From Clostridiales bacterium (lineage in GTDB: Bacteria; Bacillota; Clostridia; Lachnospirales; Lachnospiraceae): DNA of 49,965 bases. Under the pieces are notes generated by a model. It did no database searches. It had not been told where the DNA came from and was given only the letters and a program-made list of their open reading frames with translations. Position 1 is the stretch's first letter. The number at the start of each line of letters is the position of its first letter. The translations under genes were made by a program, and so were the position numbers. Where the stretch lies: the NCBI GenBank assembly GCA_015655075.1, contig JAATFT010000075.1, forward strand, positions 1 through 49,965, given 5' to 3'. Below are positions 42,299 through 49,965 of the stretch, piece by piece.

Positions 42299-42334
42299 AA
42301 ATAATATAAAAAATGAAACGCTCGATAATAAAAC

Positions 42335-42386
42335 TTATCAGAAGATGTTTTTTATCTTCTGATAAAAGGCGGTGTTTTTTACCGCC
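42335..42386 (+). terminator. Two adjacent stem-loops after the small anchored protein gene
   Basis: A perfect 12-bp stem (42335-42346 with 42354-42365) is followed at once by ggcggt...accgcc with a T-rich loop. Together they are a likely terminator, although no T-run follows directly. Confidence 0.6.
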
Positions 42387-42420
42387 CTTGTTGCCATATA
42401 TTGGGGTGCATAATCCCTTA

Positions 42421-42660
42421 TCACACTTGCTCCTTTCCTGTCCAATCGGTTAAGGTAAACCCCGCTTTTAATTGCCCGCCAAGTTGTTCTTCCATACTAT
42501 GGCTGAATTGAATTCCCTCAAAATCATGTACCATTCTGTCATATTTTTCCTTGTCCATCTTCATAGGGTTATAAGGCAGCTTATTTACGACGGTTAACGG
42601 AATTATCCTCAAACAAAAAATCAATTCCGTTTGAAAAGCCGGCTAATAAAATACCGCCTT
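42421..42660 (-). pseudogene. C-terminal remnant of a class I SAM methyltransferase
   Basis: On the minus strand, GILLAGFSNGIDFLFEDN is followed, after a frameshift near 42600, by LTVVNKLPYNPMKMDKEKYD and FSHSMEEQLGGQLKAGFTL. This order matches the last third of a common Firmicute SAM-dependent methyltransferase that contains the motif GFxNGxxxLF...NKLPYNP...SHSxExQxGGQLKAGF. The start, SAM-binding domain and final residues are gone. It is clearly non-functional. Confidence 0.75.
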
Positions 42661-42853
42661 TCTTTTATTTCGATATTTGTCTTTTGAGAAATAATTGCCG
42701 CAATCTGTAAAGCCATCGTATAAAGAGATGCCAAATCTCTTTTATGTCCTTATCTATTATGTAAACAGAGTCGCAGCGTCAAAAGCTTCTCTTCACAACA
42801 ATCAGGATGAGGGAACTTCTCTTAACTCTACGGCTGTTCTTATTTTGAGCTAT

Positions 42854-45026
42854 TTATTTTGATTTTATTAATAATTTTTCAATTTCTTTTATATCCTGAA
42901 CCGGAGACCTGCAGGTATGGTTCTCACACAGGTAATATGCCGGAATTTCTTTATTTATTTTATAATCTCCGGTAAACTCGGCAAAACCTGACAGCTGTTC
43001 CTGATTGCCTTTCGTTTTAATCAAAACTGTTACATCGGGCAGAAAATATCGGGATAATAATTCCCGTACCTCCCTTACCTGAGTGGAATCCGGCAGAACA
43101 CATACCAACTCTTTTGTTTTATAAAGAACCGGCATCATTGCCATTAGGGAAAAACAGTGAGCGCTGGGATAATCGGCAATATTGGCAGCTATATAAATCA
43201 TCTGTTTGTCTGCCGCCCGTATTAGTTCCGTATTTCCCGTATAAGCGGCAAGCTTTGATAATACATAAGACACCACTGAATTTCCAGAGGGTATGGCGCC
43301 GTCATACAGTTCCTTGGGACGGTGGATCAGGGGTTCCGTATCCTCCGCGTACAGGTAGAAGCCTCCCCCTTCCCTATCCATAAACTTTTGTATCATTACA
43401 TCCGTATACCTGCGCGCACGTTCCAAATAATGAATATCCAGAGTCGCTTCATAAAGCTCTATTAATGCCCAGCAATAGAAAGAATAGTCGTCAATATGCC
43501 CGGCGCCCTTTGCACTGTTCTCACGGTAATAAACATATAACCTGTCCTTGTGGCCAAGATGCTCCTGAATAAATTGGTCCGCTTTTCTTGCCGCCTGTAA
43601 ATAACGGTCGTCTCTTAGAATTTTATATGCCTTTGCAAAAGCCGCAATCATAATACCGTTCCAGGAAGTAAGAATTTTATCATCCTTATGGAGGGAGGCC
43701 CTCTGAATACGGTAATCTAAAATAAGTTTTCTAAGCTTTGTTATTCTTTTGCTTTCTAGAGCATGAAGAACATTACTTCCTGCCGTCTGGCTGCTTTTCG
43801 TCTCATTCAGGAAGAGGTTACCGGTATCCTCCGTCTCTTTATCAGAAGAACGGTCGGATAGCCCGCTTTTTATTTCAGCATAAATTCTGTTCGGTATGCT
43901 TTTCCCTTCAAAATTACCTTTCGAAGTTATACCAAAATAATCATTAAAATAGGCTCCATCTTCCTTGCCTAACAAATCTATGATTTCATCCGGGGTGAAC
44001 ACATAATATTTTCCCTCCACCCCTTCGCTGTCCGCATCCTGGGCACAATAAAAGCCGCCCTCTTTAAGGTTAAGCTCTCTTAAAACATATTCCATGGTCA
44101 TTTCTGCAATTTGCCTGTAATGGATTTTTTTTGTTATCTGATAAGCTTCCAGATAGGTTAGAATCAGAAGCCCATTATCATATAACATTTTTTCAAAATG
44201 AGGTACCATCCACATGGAATCGGTAGAATATCTGGAAAACCCATATCCGATATGATCAAAAATCCCGCCTTTGTACATGCTGTCCAAGGTTTTTTCCACA
44301 ACTTCCAGTGCTTCTTCATTTTTTTCATAATAAGCTGCCCTTAATAAGAACATCAGCTTATGAGGTGTGGGGAATTTAGGCTCCCTTCCAAAACCGCCGT
44401 ATTTTTTATCAAAATTAACAATAAGACTGTGGGCAGCATTTTTTATTAAATCTTTCGTAAGCTTTCCCTTTCTGATTTCCCGATTTAATTCTTGTTTTAA
44501 AGAATTGGTGATACTTTTACCGGTCCGTATTAAATCCTCCCGCCCGGTTTCCCATTTTTCCTCCACGGCTTCTAACAGATCCAACAGTCCCGGCATATGA
44601 TTTCCTGATCTTTTCGGAAAATAAGTACCGGCAAAAAAAGGGTTTTGATCAGGCAGCATAATTATAGTTAACGGCCAGCCGCCGCTGCCAGTTATCTTCT
44701 GACAAACCGACATATATATACTGTCTATATCCGGACGTTCTTCTTTATCTACTTTAATTGCAATAAAATGGCAGTTTAAATAATCCGCTACTTCCTCATC
44801 CTCAAAGGATTCGTGGGCCATAACATGGCACCAGTGACAGACAGAACTTGTACCCACGCTAGGAGTACCCAATAGAAAGAAATATCGGCTTATCTTCCGC
44901 TTTCGCTTTCGCAAAGGCCTCCTCACACCACGGAAACCAGTCAACCGGGTTATAGGCGTGCTGGAGCAGATAAGGAGATTTTTCATGGATCAGTCTATTA
45001 GGTACTCTGTTTTTATCAGCAGGCAT
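42854..45026 (-). pseudogene. Thioredoxin-domain DUF255 (YyaL-type) protein, frameshifted
   Basis: Two frames together give one gene of about 690 aa. The first (start 45026, after GAAGGAAGGTGATAAA) reads [20 protein letters not shown] through [10 protein letters not shown] and then stops at 44859. The second resumes with VCHWCHVMAHESFEDEEVAD and runs to 42854 with the six-hairpin-like domain (AAYYEKNEEALEVVEKTLDS, WMVPHFEKMLYDN, GGFYCAQDADSEG). Normally SIGYS is followed by TCHWCH. Here about 19 extra bases, apparently a partial duplication of gggtac, shift the frame right at the Cys-x-x-Cys motif. Without correction it yields no full protein. The rest of the frame is intact, so the lesion looks recent, or is a sequencing error. 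Confidence 0.82.
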
Positions 45027-45149
45027 TTTATCACCTTCCTTCTTTTTATTATTTAATTTAGTATGTCCCAAAAATAAAAAAAATACCATATGGCAGTCTT
45101 TCGTAAAACAGTTTTAAATCAGTTTTGAGAGTGTGGCGTAGCATAAAGG

Positions 45150-45300
45150 CTATATTGATGTATTCAGTTCCGGCAGAATACCCAACAAATCATAACTGAT
45201 GTGAATATCCTGCTTGGGTTTCCCATCGGATTTATCCAGCGCTTCCACAAAAACCTTGCAAATCAAGTCATTTAGGATAGTTGTGGTCAGTATGTTAAAA
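45150..45300 (-). pseudogene. C-terminal relic of a serine-recombinase-like protein
   Basis: A minus-strand frame reads TTTILNDLICKVFVEALDKS, then KQDIHISYDLLGILPELNTS and a stop. This matches the tail of large serine site-specific recombinases of Firmicute mobile elements (a VEA-DKSDGK-QDIHISYD pattern). No start or catalytic domain remains. It underlies the HxlR promoter region. Confidence 0.55.
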
Positions 45301-45343
45301 TATACTCAAATTGAAGTACGCACATTTACGTTATATACTGACC
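45285..45343. promoter_or_regulatory. Inverted repeat flanking the HxlR promoter region
   Basis: ggtcagtat (45285-45293) and its exact complement atactgacc (45335-45343) are about 50 bp apart (centre to centre). The right copy lies just before the HxlR ribosome binding site. This is a likely autoregulatory operator pair. Confidence 0.5.
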
Positions 45344-45358
45344 CAAAGGAGAGTTAAA

Positions 45359-45703
45359 ATGCCAATAGAAAAATGCTGTTCCACAGGCGCTAATATTAAT
45401 TACACTGGTTTTGGATATACCTTATCGGTCATTGGTGGAAAATATAAAATGATTATCATGTATTGGCTTATTGAATACAAACCAATCATGAGATACAACG
45501 AATTGAAACGGTGTATCGGAACAATCTCACACAAGACGTTAAGTACCATGCTGAAAGAAATGGAGAATGACCGACTGATTGTCCGAACAGAGTATCCTCA
45601 AATTCCATCAAAAGTTGAGTACAGTTTATCCGACAGGGGAAAATCACTTATTTCCATTCTCGATATGCTGTGTAAGTGGGGCGAAGAAAACAAATTAACT
45701 TAG
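45359..45703 (+). CDS. HxlR family transcriptional regulator
   Basis: 114 aa from the start at 45359, chosen for AAAGGAGAGTTAAA just upstream; an earlier in-frame ATG lacks a ribosome binding site. It is a single winged helix-turn-helix domain: CSTGANINYTGFGYTLSVIG, GGKYKMIIMYWLI, MRYNELKRCIGTISHKTLST, VEYSLSDRGKSL. The early Cys6-Cys7 pair fits redox- or aldehyde-sensing HxlR proteins. No divergent target gene survives beside it; the upstream neighbours are the recombinase relic and the broken DUF255 gene. Confidence 0.9.
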   Translation: MPIEKCCSTGANINYTGFGYTLSVIGGKYKMIIMYWLIEYKPIMRYNELKRCIGTISHKTLSTMLKEMENDRLIVRTEYPQIPSKVEYSLSDRGKSLISILDMLCKWGEENKLT

Positions 45704-45919
45704 AAAAGCAAAACTAAGTATAAGAATTTTACGTACATAAGGCCCCTGCAATCGCATAACTGCCATTGGAAGGCCTTCCTTAAAGCACGCATTTAATTAT
45801 CTACCAATACCTTTTCAGGTTTGGCAGTAAAACTTATATTTCCATGATCTGCCGATAACAAGCAATATAAAAGCGTTTCATAAATTTATCTATGTTCGAC
45901 AAGAAGTTCAATTTTAGAG

Positions 45920-47368
45920 TTATTTAGGCTGTCCGTTATCCCCAAACACCTTATGCCAAAACATTACACAGGCCCCGCCGGACTCCGCATTATCTATCCT
46001 GATGGAGCCGCCAAGTTGTTCAACCAGTTGTTTGACGATATAAAGGCCCAAGCCGGAATGTCCGTCTTTGCTTCTCCGGGCTTCATCGCCTCGATAAAAC
46101 TTGTCAAAAGCCTTTTCCATATCTTTTTGACTGAAACCGCTGCCCGAATCGTAAATTTCGTAAAACACGTTGTCTTTCCCGGCTGTTACAGAAATGCTGA
46201 TCCTGCCTCCTGTTGGGGTATATTGCAGGCTGTTGGACACGATATTATCGAGAATACGCTCCAATTTATCCGCATCAATCAAAAGCGGAATTTGGATGTC
46301 GCCCTTCATTTTCATTACAATGTCTATTTCCTTTTGTTTGGCCTGCAATTCGTAATGACGCACTTTTTGTTCCAGAAATTCGGATAGGTTTACGGGAACA
46401 AGTTGTAATTGCACGTCCGATTTTTCCAATTCTGATGTGTATTGCATCTGCTGAACAAGATTGGAGCTTTTTTCAGCGTTTTCTTTTATGACCGCAAGGT
46501 ATTTACACAGTTTTTCATCACCGTCGAAATTGGCATCTATCAATGCTTCCGAATATCCCCTTATAACGGACAGGGGCGCTTTCAAATCGTGTGCCAGTGA
46601 TTCAACCATTTCAACCCGTTCCTGTTCCATCTTCCATTGTGCGGATAAGGATTTTTTCAGTTCCTCTTTCATTTCGGAAAAAGCGCCGCAAAGTTTACCA
46701 AGCTCATTGTCCGAATGATAGTTGATTTCAAAGTCGAGGTCTTTTTCTTTGATTTTCCGGGAGGCATCCATCAATAATTGCAATGGCTTGTTGATATTCC
46801 TTACGAAAATTTTAGAAAACAACATGGTAAAGCCGACAATATAGAGAAATGGAGAAAGCAAGGCAATGACAAGAACCGTAATCACCCACCGTCCACTATC
46901 TCCAACATATGAAATTGTTAATTGATAGGAAAGGGTAATGGCCCCTGCAATCTTTCCACTGTCATCAATAATGGGAACGGCATGTATATAATTGTCCTGA
47001 TGCCTGAAAGTTGTATTGAGTTGGTTAAAAAGTTCCTCTTTTGTTTCAAAGAGATTTTCTTGATTCGTGCCATATAGTATGTTGCCCTCGCTATCGAGGA
47101 CTTGATAGGATATACCGTCCCCGCTGATTGCATTTTTCAGTCCTTCTTCCCCGGACTGTGAGAGCAAGGCCGTATTTTCTTCACGGATATATGCGTCAAT
47201 TCCGGGTATCTGCTGTTCATAATAATTTGCCGGGTAGACGCTCTTATACTGGGCTTGAACATATAAAACGGCAGCAATAGCGTAGGTAATTACCGTTGCT
47301 ATGATGCTGGCAATCACAATCCAAGTAAAGGTAAGCCGGAACCCCGTTACAAGCGGTCGGTTTTTCAT
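45920..47368 (-). CDS. Sensor histidine kinase of a peptide-resistance system
   Basis: 482 aa from the start at 47368 (GGAGGAAAAACGCAA upstream). Two membrane helices (about 13-37 and 162-185) enclose an extracytoplasmic sensor of about 124 residues. A HAMP domain (185-238) follows, then the H-box with phosphoacceptor His260 in ESLAHDLKAPLSVIRGYSEA, and an ATPase domain with N-box DNIVSNSLQYTP, DSGSGFS and SGLGLYIVKQL. It phosphorylates the response regulator coded 19 bp upstream. The arrangement with LanEG-like permeases recalls the lantibiotic-responsive kinases of resistance operons such as CprK in Clostridioides difficile. It is the last gene of the operon. Confidence 0.93.
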   Translation of the reverse strand: MKNRPLVTGFRLTFTWIVIASIIATVITYAIAAVLYVQAQYKSVYPANYYEQQIPGIDAYIREENTALLSQSGEEGLKNAISGDGISYQVLDSEGNILYGTNQENLFETKEELFNQLNTTFRHQDNYIHAVPIIDDSGKIAGAITLSYQLTISYVGDSGRWVITVLVIALLSPFLYIVGFTMLFSKIFVRNINKPLQLLMDASRKIKEKDLDFEINYHSDNELGKLCGAFSEMKEELKKSLSAQWKMEQERVEMVESLAHDLKAPLSVIRGYSEALIDANFDGDEKLCKYLAVIKENAEKSSNLVQQMQYTSELEKSDVQLQLVPVNLSEFLEQKVRHYELQAKQKEIDIVMKMKGDIQIPLLIDADKLERILDNIVSNSLQYTPTGGRISISVTAGKDNVFYEIYDSGSGFSQKDMEKAFDKFYRGDEARRSKDGHSGLGLYIVKQLVEQLGGSIRIDNAESGGACVMFWHKVFGDNGQPK

Positions 47369-47387
47369 TTGCGTTTTTCCTCCTTTC

Positions 47388-48080
47388 TCAAATTCTGTTC
47401 CATCTATACCCAATGCCCCAAACCGTGGAAATGTACTGGGCGGATGGGGTAACGGCGGCAAATTTCGTCCTGATTTTTTTGATATGCTCAACCACCGTTG
47501 CGGAATCGCCCTCGGAATCATATCCCCAAATTTTCTCGTAGATATGTTCGCGGGAAAACACTTGCCCCGCATGGAACGCCAGCAGTTCAACGATGTCGTA
47601 TTCACGTTTTGTCAGGGCGATATTCTCCCCATCTATCTTGACGGTACGTCCCTTTATATCCAGACTGAGCTTCCCAAAATATAGTTTGGCTCTCTTGTTT
47701 TCGGCGTTGATATACTGTGACCGTTTTTCCCTCCGCAAATTGGCTTCAATTCTCGCCATCAGTTCCCGCAGCCCAAAGGGTTTCACCACATAATCATCCC
47801 CGCCAAGGGTCAGCCCTTTGATTTTATCGGTTTCCGATTGTTTTGCGCTCAAAAAGATGATTGGACACAATACATCATCCCGAATAACCCGGCAAACCTC
47901 AAAACCGTCGGCTCCGGGCATCATAATGTCCAGTATGATAAGGTCAGGCTGCTTTTTCGACAGTTCTATGCCTTCCTGCCCGTCGTATGCTACCAGCACT
48001 TCATGGCCTTTCGCTTTCAGTTCGTCCTCAAGCAGCATCACAAGTTCCTTTTCATCATCAATTATCAGTATCTTACTCAA
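47388..48080 (-). CDS. OmpR-type response regulator
   Basis: 230 aa with a TTG start at 48080, chosen because GGAGG lies 7 bases upstream; the longer frame adds residues (PIKSKQTGGYI) with no ribosome binding site. The receiver domain (1-118) has DD at 8-9, phosphoacceptor Asp51 in LIILDIMMPG, and the conserved Lys in VVKPFG. The C-terminal winged helix (about 130-228) ends EHIKKIRTKFA...TVWGIGYRW. It is paired with the kinase downstream and most likely activates the permease operon upstream when antimicrobial peptides are sensed. Confidence 0.93.
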   Translation of the reverse strand: MSKILIIDDEKELVMLLEDELKAKGHEVLVAYDGQEGIELSKKQPDLIILDIMMPGADGFEVCRVIRDDVLCPIIFLSAKQSETDKIKGLTLGGDDYVVKPFGLRELMARIEANLRREKRSQYINAENKRAKLYFGKLSLDIKGRTVKIDGENIALTKREYDIVELLAFHAGQVFSREHIYEKIWGYDSEGDSATVVEHIKKIRTKFAAVTPSAQYISTVWGIGYRWNRI

Positions 48081-48149
48081 TATATAACCTCCAGTCTGTT
48101 TTGATTTTATAGGCAAAGCGGTATTGCAGCCTACCCATATAGTATCTGC

Positions 48150-48428
48150 TCACTTTTCACGGGTCAAGTCTGTGAGCTTATAAATAGTATCCCCGTCCTT
48201 GTATTGATACAAGATTCTTTCATCATCACTTGAAAACCAAAACGTCAGGCTTCCCAATATGATCTTATAACAGTCCGCTTCACCATAGGGGACGGTGATG
48301 CGTTCTTTCCCGTCATATTTTCCTGACAGGGGTACGATCTTAGCGGTCAGGGGTATGGCGTCATTCACTTTGAAGGTAATAAAAACAAGCGCAAACACTC
48401 CAAGCGTTCTTGCAAAGGATTTACTCAT
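48150..48428 (-). CDS. Small membrane-anchored protein of the peptide-resistance operon
   Basis: 92 aa from the start at 48428, which overlaps the end of the permease gene by 8 bases (ATGAGTAA), showing translational coupling; the longer frame lies within that gene. An N-terminal helix (about 6-20, RTLGVFALVFITF) is followed by a compact beta-rich outside domain (ITVPYGEADCYKIILGSLTF, then WFSSDDERILYQYKDGDTIY). It has no family name I can give. Its position between the permeases and the two-component genes suggests a role in peptide immunity or signalling, analogous to small immunity proteins. Confidence 0.65.
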   Translation of the reverse strand: MSKSFARTLGVFALVFITFKVNDAIPLTAKIVPLSGKYDGKERITVPYGEADCYKIILGSLTFWFSSDDERILYQYKDGDTIYKLTDLTREK

Positions 48429-49215
48429 ACGATTTCCTACCCTCCCATTTGTTAAACCAAACAATTCCGCCAATCAAAGCCGCTACAAGGCATACAGCCA
48501 CCGCTACAAGGCCCGTTGCCAACTGATTTAATACAAAGCCCGACGAAATAATCTCCGGCGCAACCTGCATATCAGGCGTAAACTGTAAATAGGCTCCGGC
48601 CTGCTTTGCCAACCTTACCGGCCCTGCCCACGGTATAAACTGCCATATTTTATTTCCAAGGCTCGTTGCCCCCACTAAAGCGGCCATCAGCAGGCCGCCG
48701 ATACTAATTCCGATGGATGCGCCCATTCCCCATGCGAAGCTCGCCCACAGGTGCAAGGCCAACAGCGGAATCGTCCCGATAACAACAAGTATGGCTGCTG
48801 CTATGAAAATCGGCCAGCCAATCAAAACGCCGGGGAACACAACATTCAGGCCAACACAAAGCACAACCGTTGCAATAAAAGTGCTGGCCGTCATGGTTAG
48901 AATCAATATGGAGAGCTTCCCCAAATATAAACTATGCCGGGACACTTTGCTGCTTAGGAAGCCGTTAAAACTTCCGGCAAGTTCTTCCTGATGCACGATA
49001 AAGCCCGATAGGATACCCGCGCCTAATGGAATGATAAACGCTGTCCATCCCTCAAAAAAGCTTTGGAAAACCAGCATTTGCGTATTTTCATCTATTCCTC
49101 TTAAAGCGACATAGCCAATAATGAGCAACCCGTAAACCACAGGCATACAAAACGTGAGCCATCTTACGGCTGTCCGCTTTGTTTTTAACCATTCTGACGA
49201 TAATAGCTTCATCAT
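48421..49215 (-). CDS. Lantibiotic-resistance ABC permease (MutG/LanG type)
   Basis: 264 aa with six predicted membrane helices. It starts MMKLLSSEWLKTKRT, the typical opening of LanG/MutG permeases, and shows IPLGAGILSGFIVHQEELAG near helix 2. With the preceding LanE-type permease and an ATPase it forms an importer-like exporter that removes lantibiotics or other cationic peptides from the membrane. It overlaps the preceding permease gene by 4 bases. The following 92-aa gene is coupled to its stop. The family is clear; peptide specificity is not. Confidence 0.88.
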   Translation of the reverse strand: MMKLLSSEWLKTKRTAVRWLTFCMPVVYGLLIIGYVALRGIDENTQMLVFQSFFEGWTAFIIPLGAGILSGFIVHQEELAGSFNGFLSSKVSRHSLYLGKLSILILTMTASTFIATVVLCVGLNVVFPGVLIGWPIFIAAAILVVIGTIPLLALHLWASFAWGMGASIGISIGGLLMAALVGATSLGNKIWQFIPWAGPVRLAKQAGAYLQFTPDMQVAPEIISSGFVLNQLATGLVAVAVCLVAALIGGIVWFNKWEGRKSYE

Positions 49216-49965
49216 TTTACCTCCCTCTTACTAAACCAAAGTGCGGTTATCGCCGTAACAGCAATAAACACAATCAAAGACAGTCCGATTCCAATGGGTA
49301 TCACGGAAGCATCCAAAAGCGGGTCGGCAGCTTCCAATATAAGGCCATTTGGATGCACGCCTATAATGGGGCACATCAGCCTTGTCGTCCAACTCCACGG
49401 CACAGCGATCCAATAGGATTTTGCCGCCGCAAACATGCCTGCCAGCATACCCGCAAAGCCAATCGCCATGCTAAAGAACATCCCTTTCCATGTAGCCGCC
49501 CATAACTGAATGGGAATAAGCACAAGGGATGCAAGCCACGAAACAATGCTTGCCGTTATGATTTCTGTCCAAGGAACAGCCCCTTTTGCCGTGATAAGGC
49601 CAGCCAAGACCGCCGAAACCGCCAGCACCAGCGTTGCAAGCAACGTATGCACCGCCATAGCCGCCACCTTATTCACCCATATAACCATCGGCGGCGTGTT
49701 GTGGGCGCGCAGACCGCAATAGTTCCCGGCCTTTTTTTCCTGTAAATCCACTAAAGCTGCAATCAATCCCATGCCAAGAGGCAAGAATATGACCGGCCAC
49801 CAATTAAACACCAGATTCGTGATAAGCTGCCACGGCCTTAGATAATCGGCAGGCATAAACAATTTCTGCGGAAATGCTTGCAGCACAAAAAACAATGGGG
49901 CAAGGACAATCAGTTTTCTTGTAAAGGTTCTTTTATATTTAATCAGTTCGGATTGCAGGCCGTTC
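49212..49965 (-). CDS. Lantibiotic-resistance ABC permease (MutE/EpiE type), 5' end outside window
   Basis: At least 250 aa. The open frame runs to the right edge, and the residues there (LQSELIKYKRTFTRKLIVLA) are the normal start region of LanE permeases, so only a few codons are missing. Six membrane helices are visible. LPLGMGLIAALVDLQEKKAG parallels the same region of the partner permease. It is coupled to the MutG-type gene by a 4-base overlap. The ATPase subunit is expected just beyond the window, giving the order ATPase-permease-permease-small protein-regulator-kinase. Confidence 0.87.
   Translation of the reverse strand, partial: NGLQSELIKYKRTFTRKLIVLAPLFFVLQAFPQKLFMPADYLRPWQLITNLVFNWWPVIFLPLGMGLIAALVDLQEKKAGNYCGLRAHNTPPMVIWVNKVAAMAVHTLLATLVLAVSAVLAGLITAKGAVPWTEIITASIVSWLASLVLIPIQLWAATWKGMFFSMAIGFAGMLAGMFAAAKSYWIAVPWSWTTRLMCPIIGVHPNGLILEAADPLLDASVIPIGIGLSLIVFIAVTAITALWFSKREVK

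Noticed and set aside
44859..44880. Programmed frameshift in the DUF255 gene
   Set aside because: No slippery heptamer or downstream structure was seen; the extra bases look like a small duplication.
1..49965. CRISPR array, rRNA or tRNA genes
   Set aside because: No regularly spaced repeats with unique spacers and no cloverleaf or rRNA signature were seen by eye; a tRNAscan or Infernal run would settle this.

Overview
The window looks like chromosome of a cellulolytic, obligately anaerobic Firmicute, most likely a Lachnospiraceae/Clostridium cluster XIVa relative. The reasons are moderate-to-low GC, strong AGGAGG ribosome binding sites, a GH9-CBM3 cellulase, the GGGtGRT/NifU-like pair typical of anaerobes, B12-dependent methionine synthesis and a LanFEG-type peptide-resistance operon. 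No rRNA, tRNA or CRISPR array was recognised.

Layout. 1-970: a cut-off palindromic repeat and a compact type I toxin-antitoxin locus (35-aa holin-like toxin on the minus strand, convergent antisense RNA, shared terminator). 976-1542: HD-domain protein. 1849-6207: two divergent ECF sigma/anti-sigma modules, with a long palindromic element just upstream of the first. 6300-12210: envelope and secreted genes (small secreted protein, amidase-6 protein, stalk-domain lipoprotein, M23 peptidase, lipoprotein serpin). Two of these share an almost identical ECF-like promoter. 12634-16787: oligoendopeptidase F, MATE exporter and a divergent MerR-TipAS regulator. 16871-21501: MarR regulator plus a heterodimeric ABC exporter. 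21904-26223: one-carbon/methionine pair (MetH without its reactivation domain, and fused homocysteine methyltransferase-MTHFR). 26306-31040: sugar ABC importer (SBP plus two permeases, no ATPase) with an AraC regulator. 31288-34947: extracytoplasmic FMN/FAD flavoprotein reductase and a membrane-anchored sugar-binding-like protein. 34949-35478: pdxA-like remnant followed by two abutting hairpin elements. 35630-38733: GH9 cellulase ending in one dockerin-like half repeat, preceded by a GH9 remnant carrying an IS200/IS605-like scar. 39108-40829: GGGtGRT protein and NifU-like scaffold. 41022-45703: 3-methyladenine glycosylase, a small membrane-anchored protein, a run of decayed genes (methyltransferase, thioredoxin-like DUF255, recombinase tail) and an HxlR regulator. 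45920-49965: lantibiotic-resistance operon (two permeases, small anchored protein, response regulator, histidine kinase); its ATPase would lie beyond the right edge.

How parts fit together. ECF pair 2 (4995-6207) plausibly drives the secreted protein at 6553 and the lipoprotein at 8503 through the shared promoter. The MarR, MerR, HxlR and two-component regulators each sit beside, or divergent from, an exporter or a likely target. Several decayed genes and palindromic repeats cluster at 34.9-38.7 kb and 42.4-45.3 kb, marking these as plastic parts of an otherwise ordinary core-like region. The least understood parts are the GGGtGRT pair, the hairpin-element family, the shared ECF promoter and the single-repeat dockerin.
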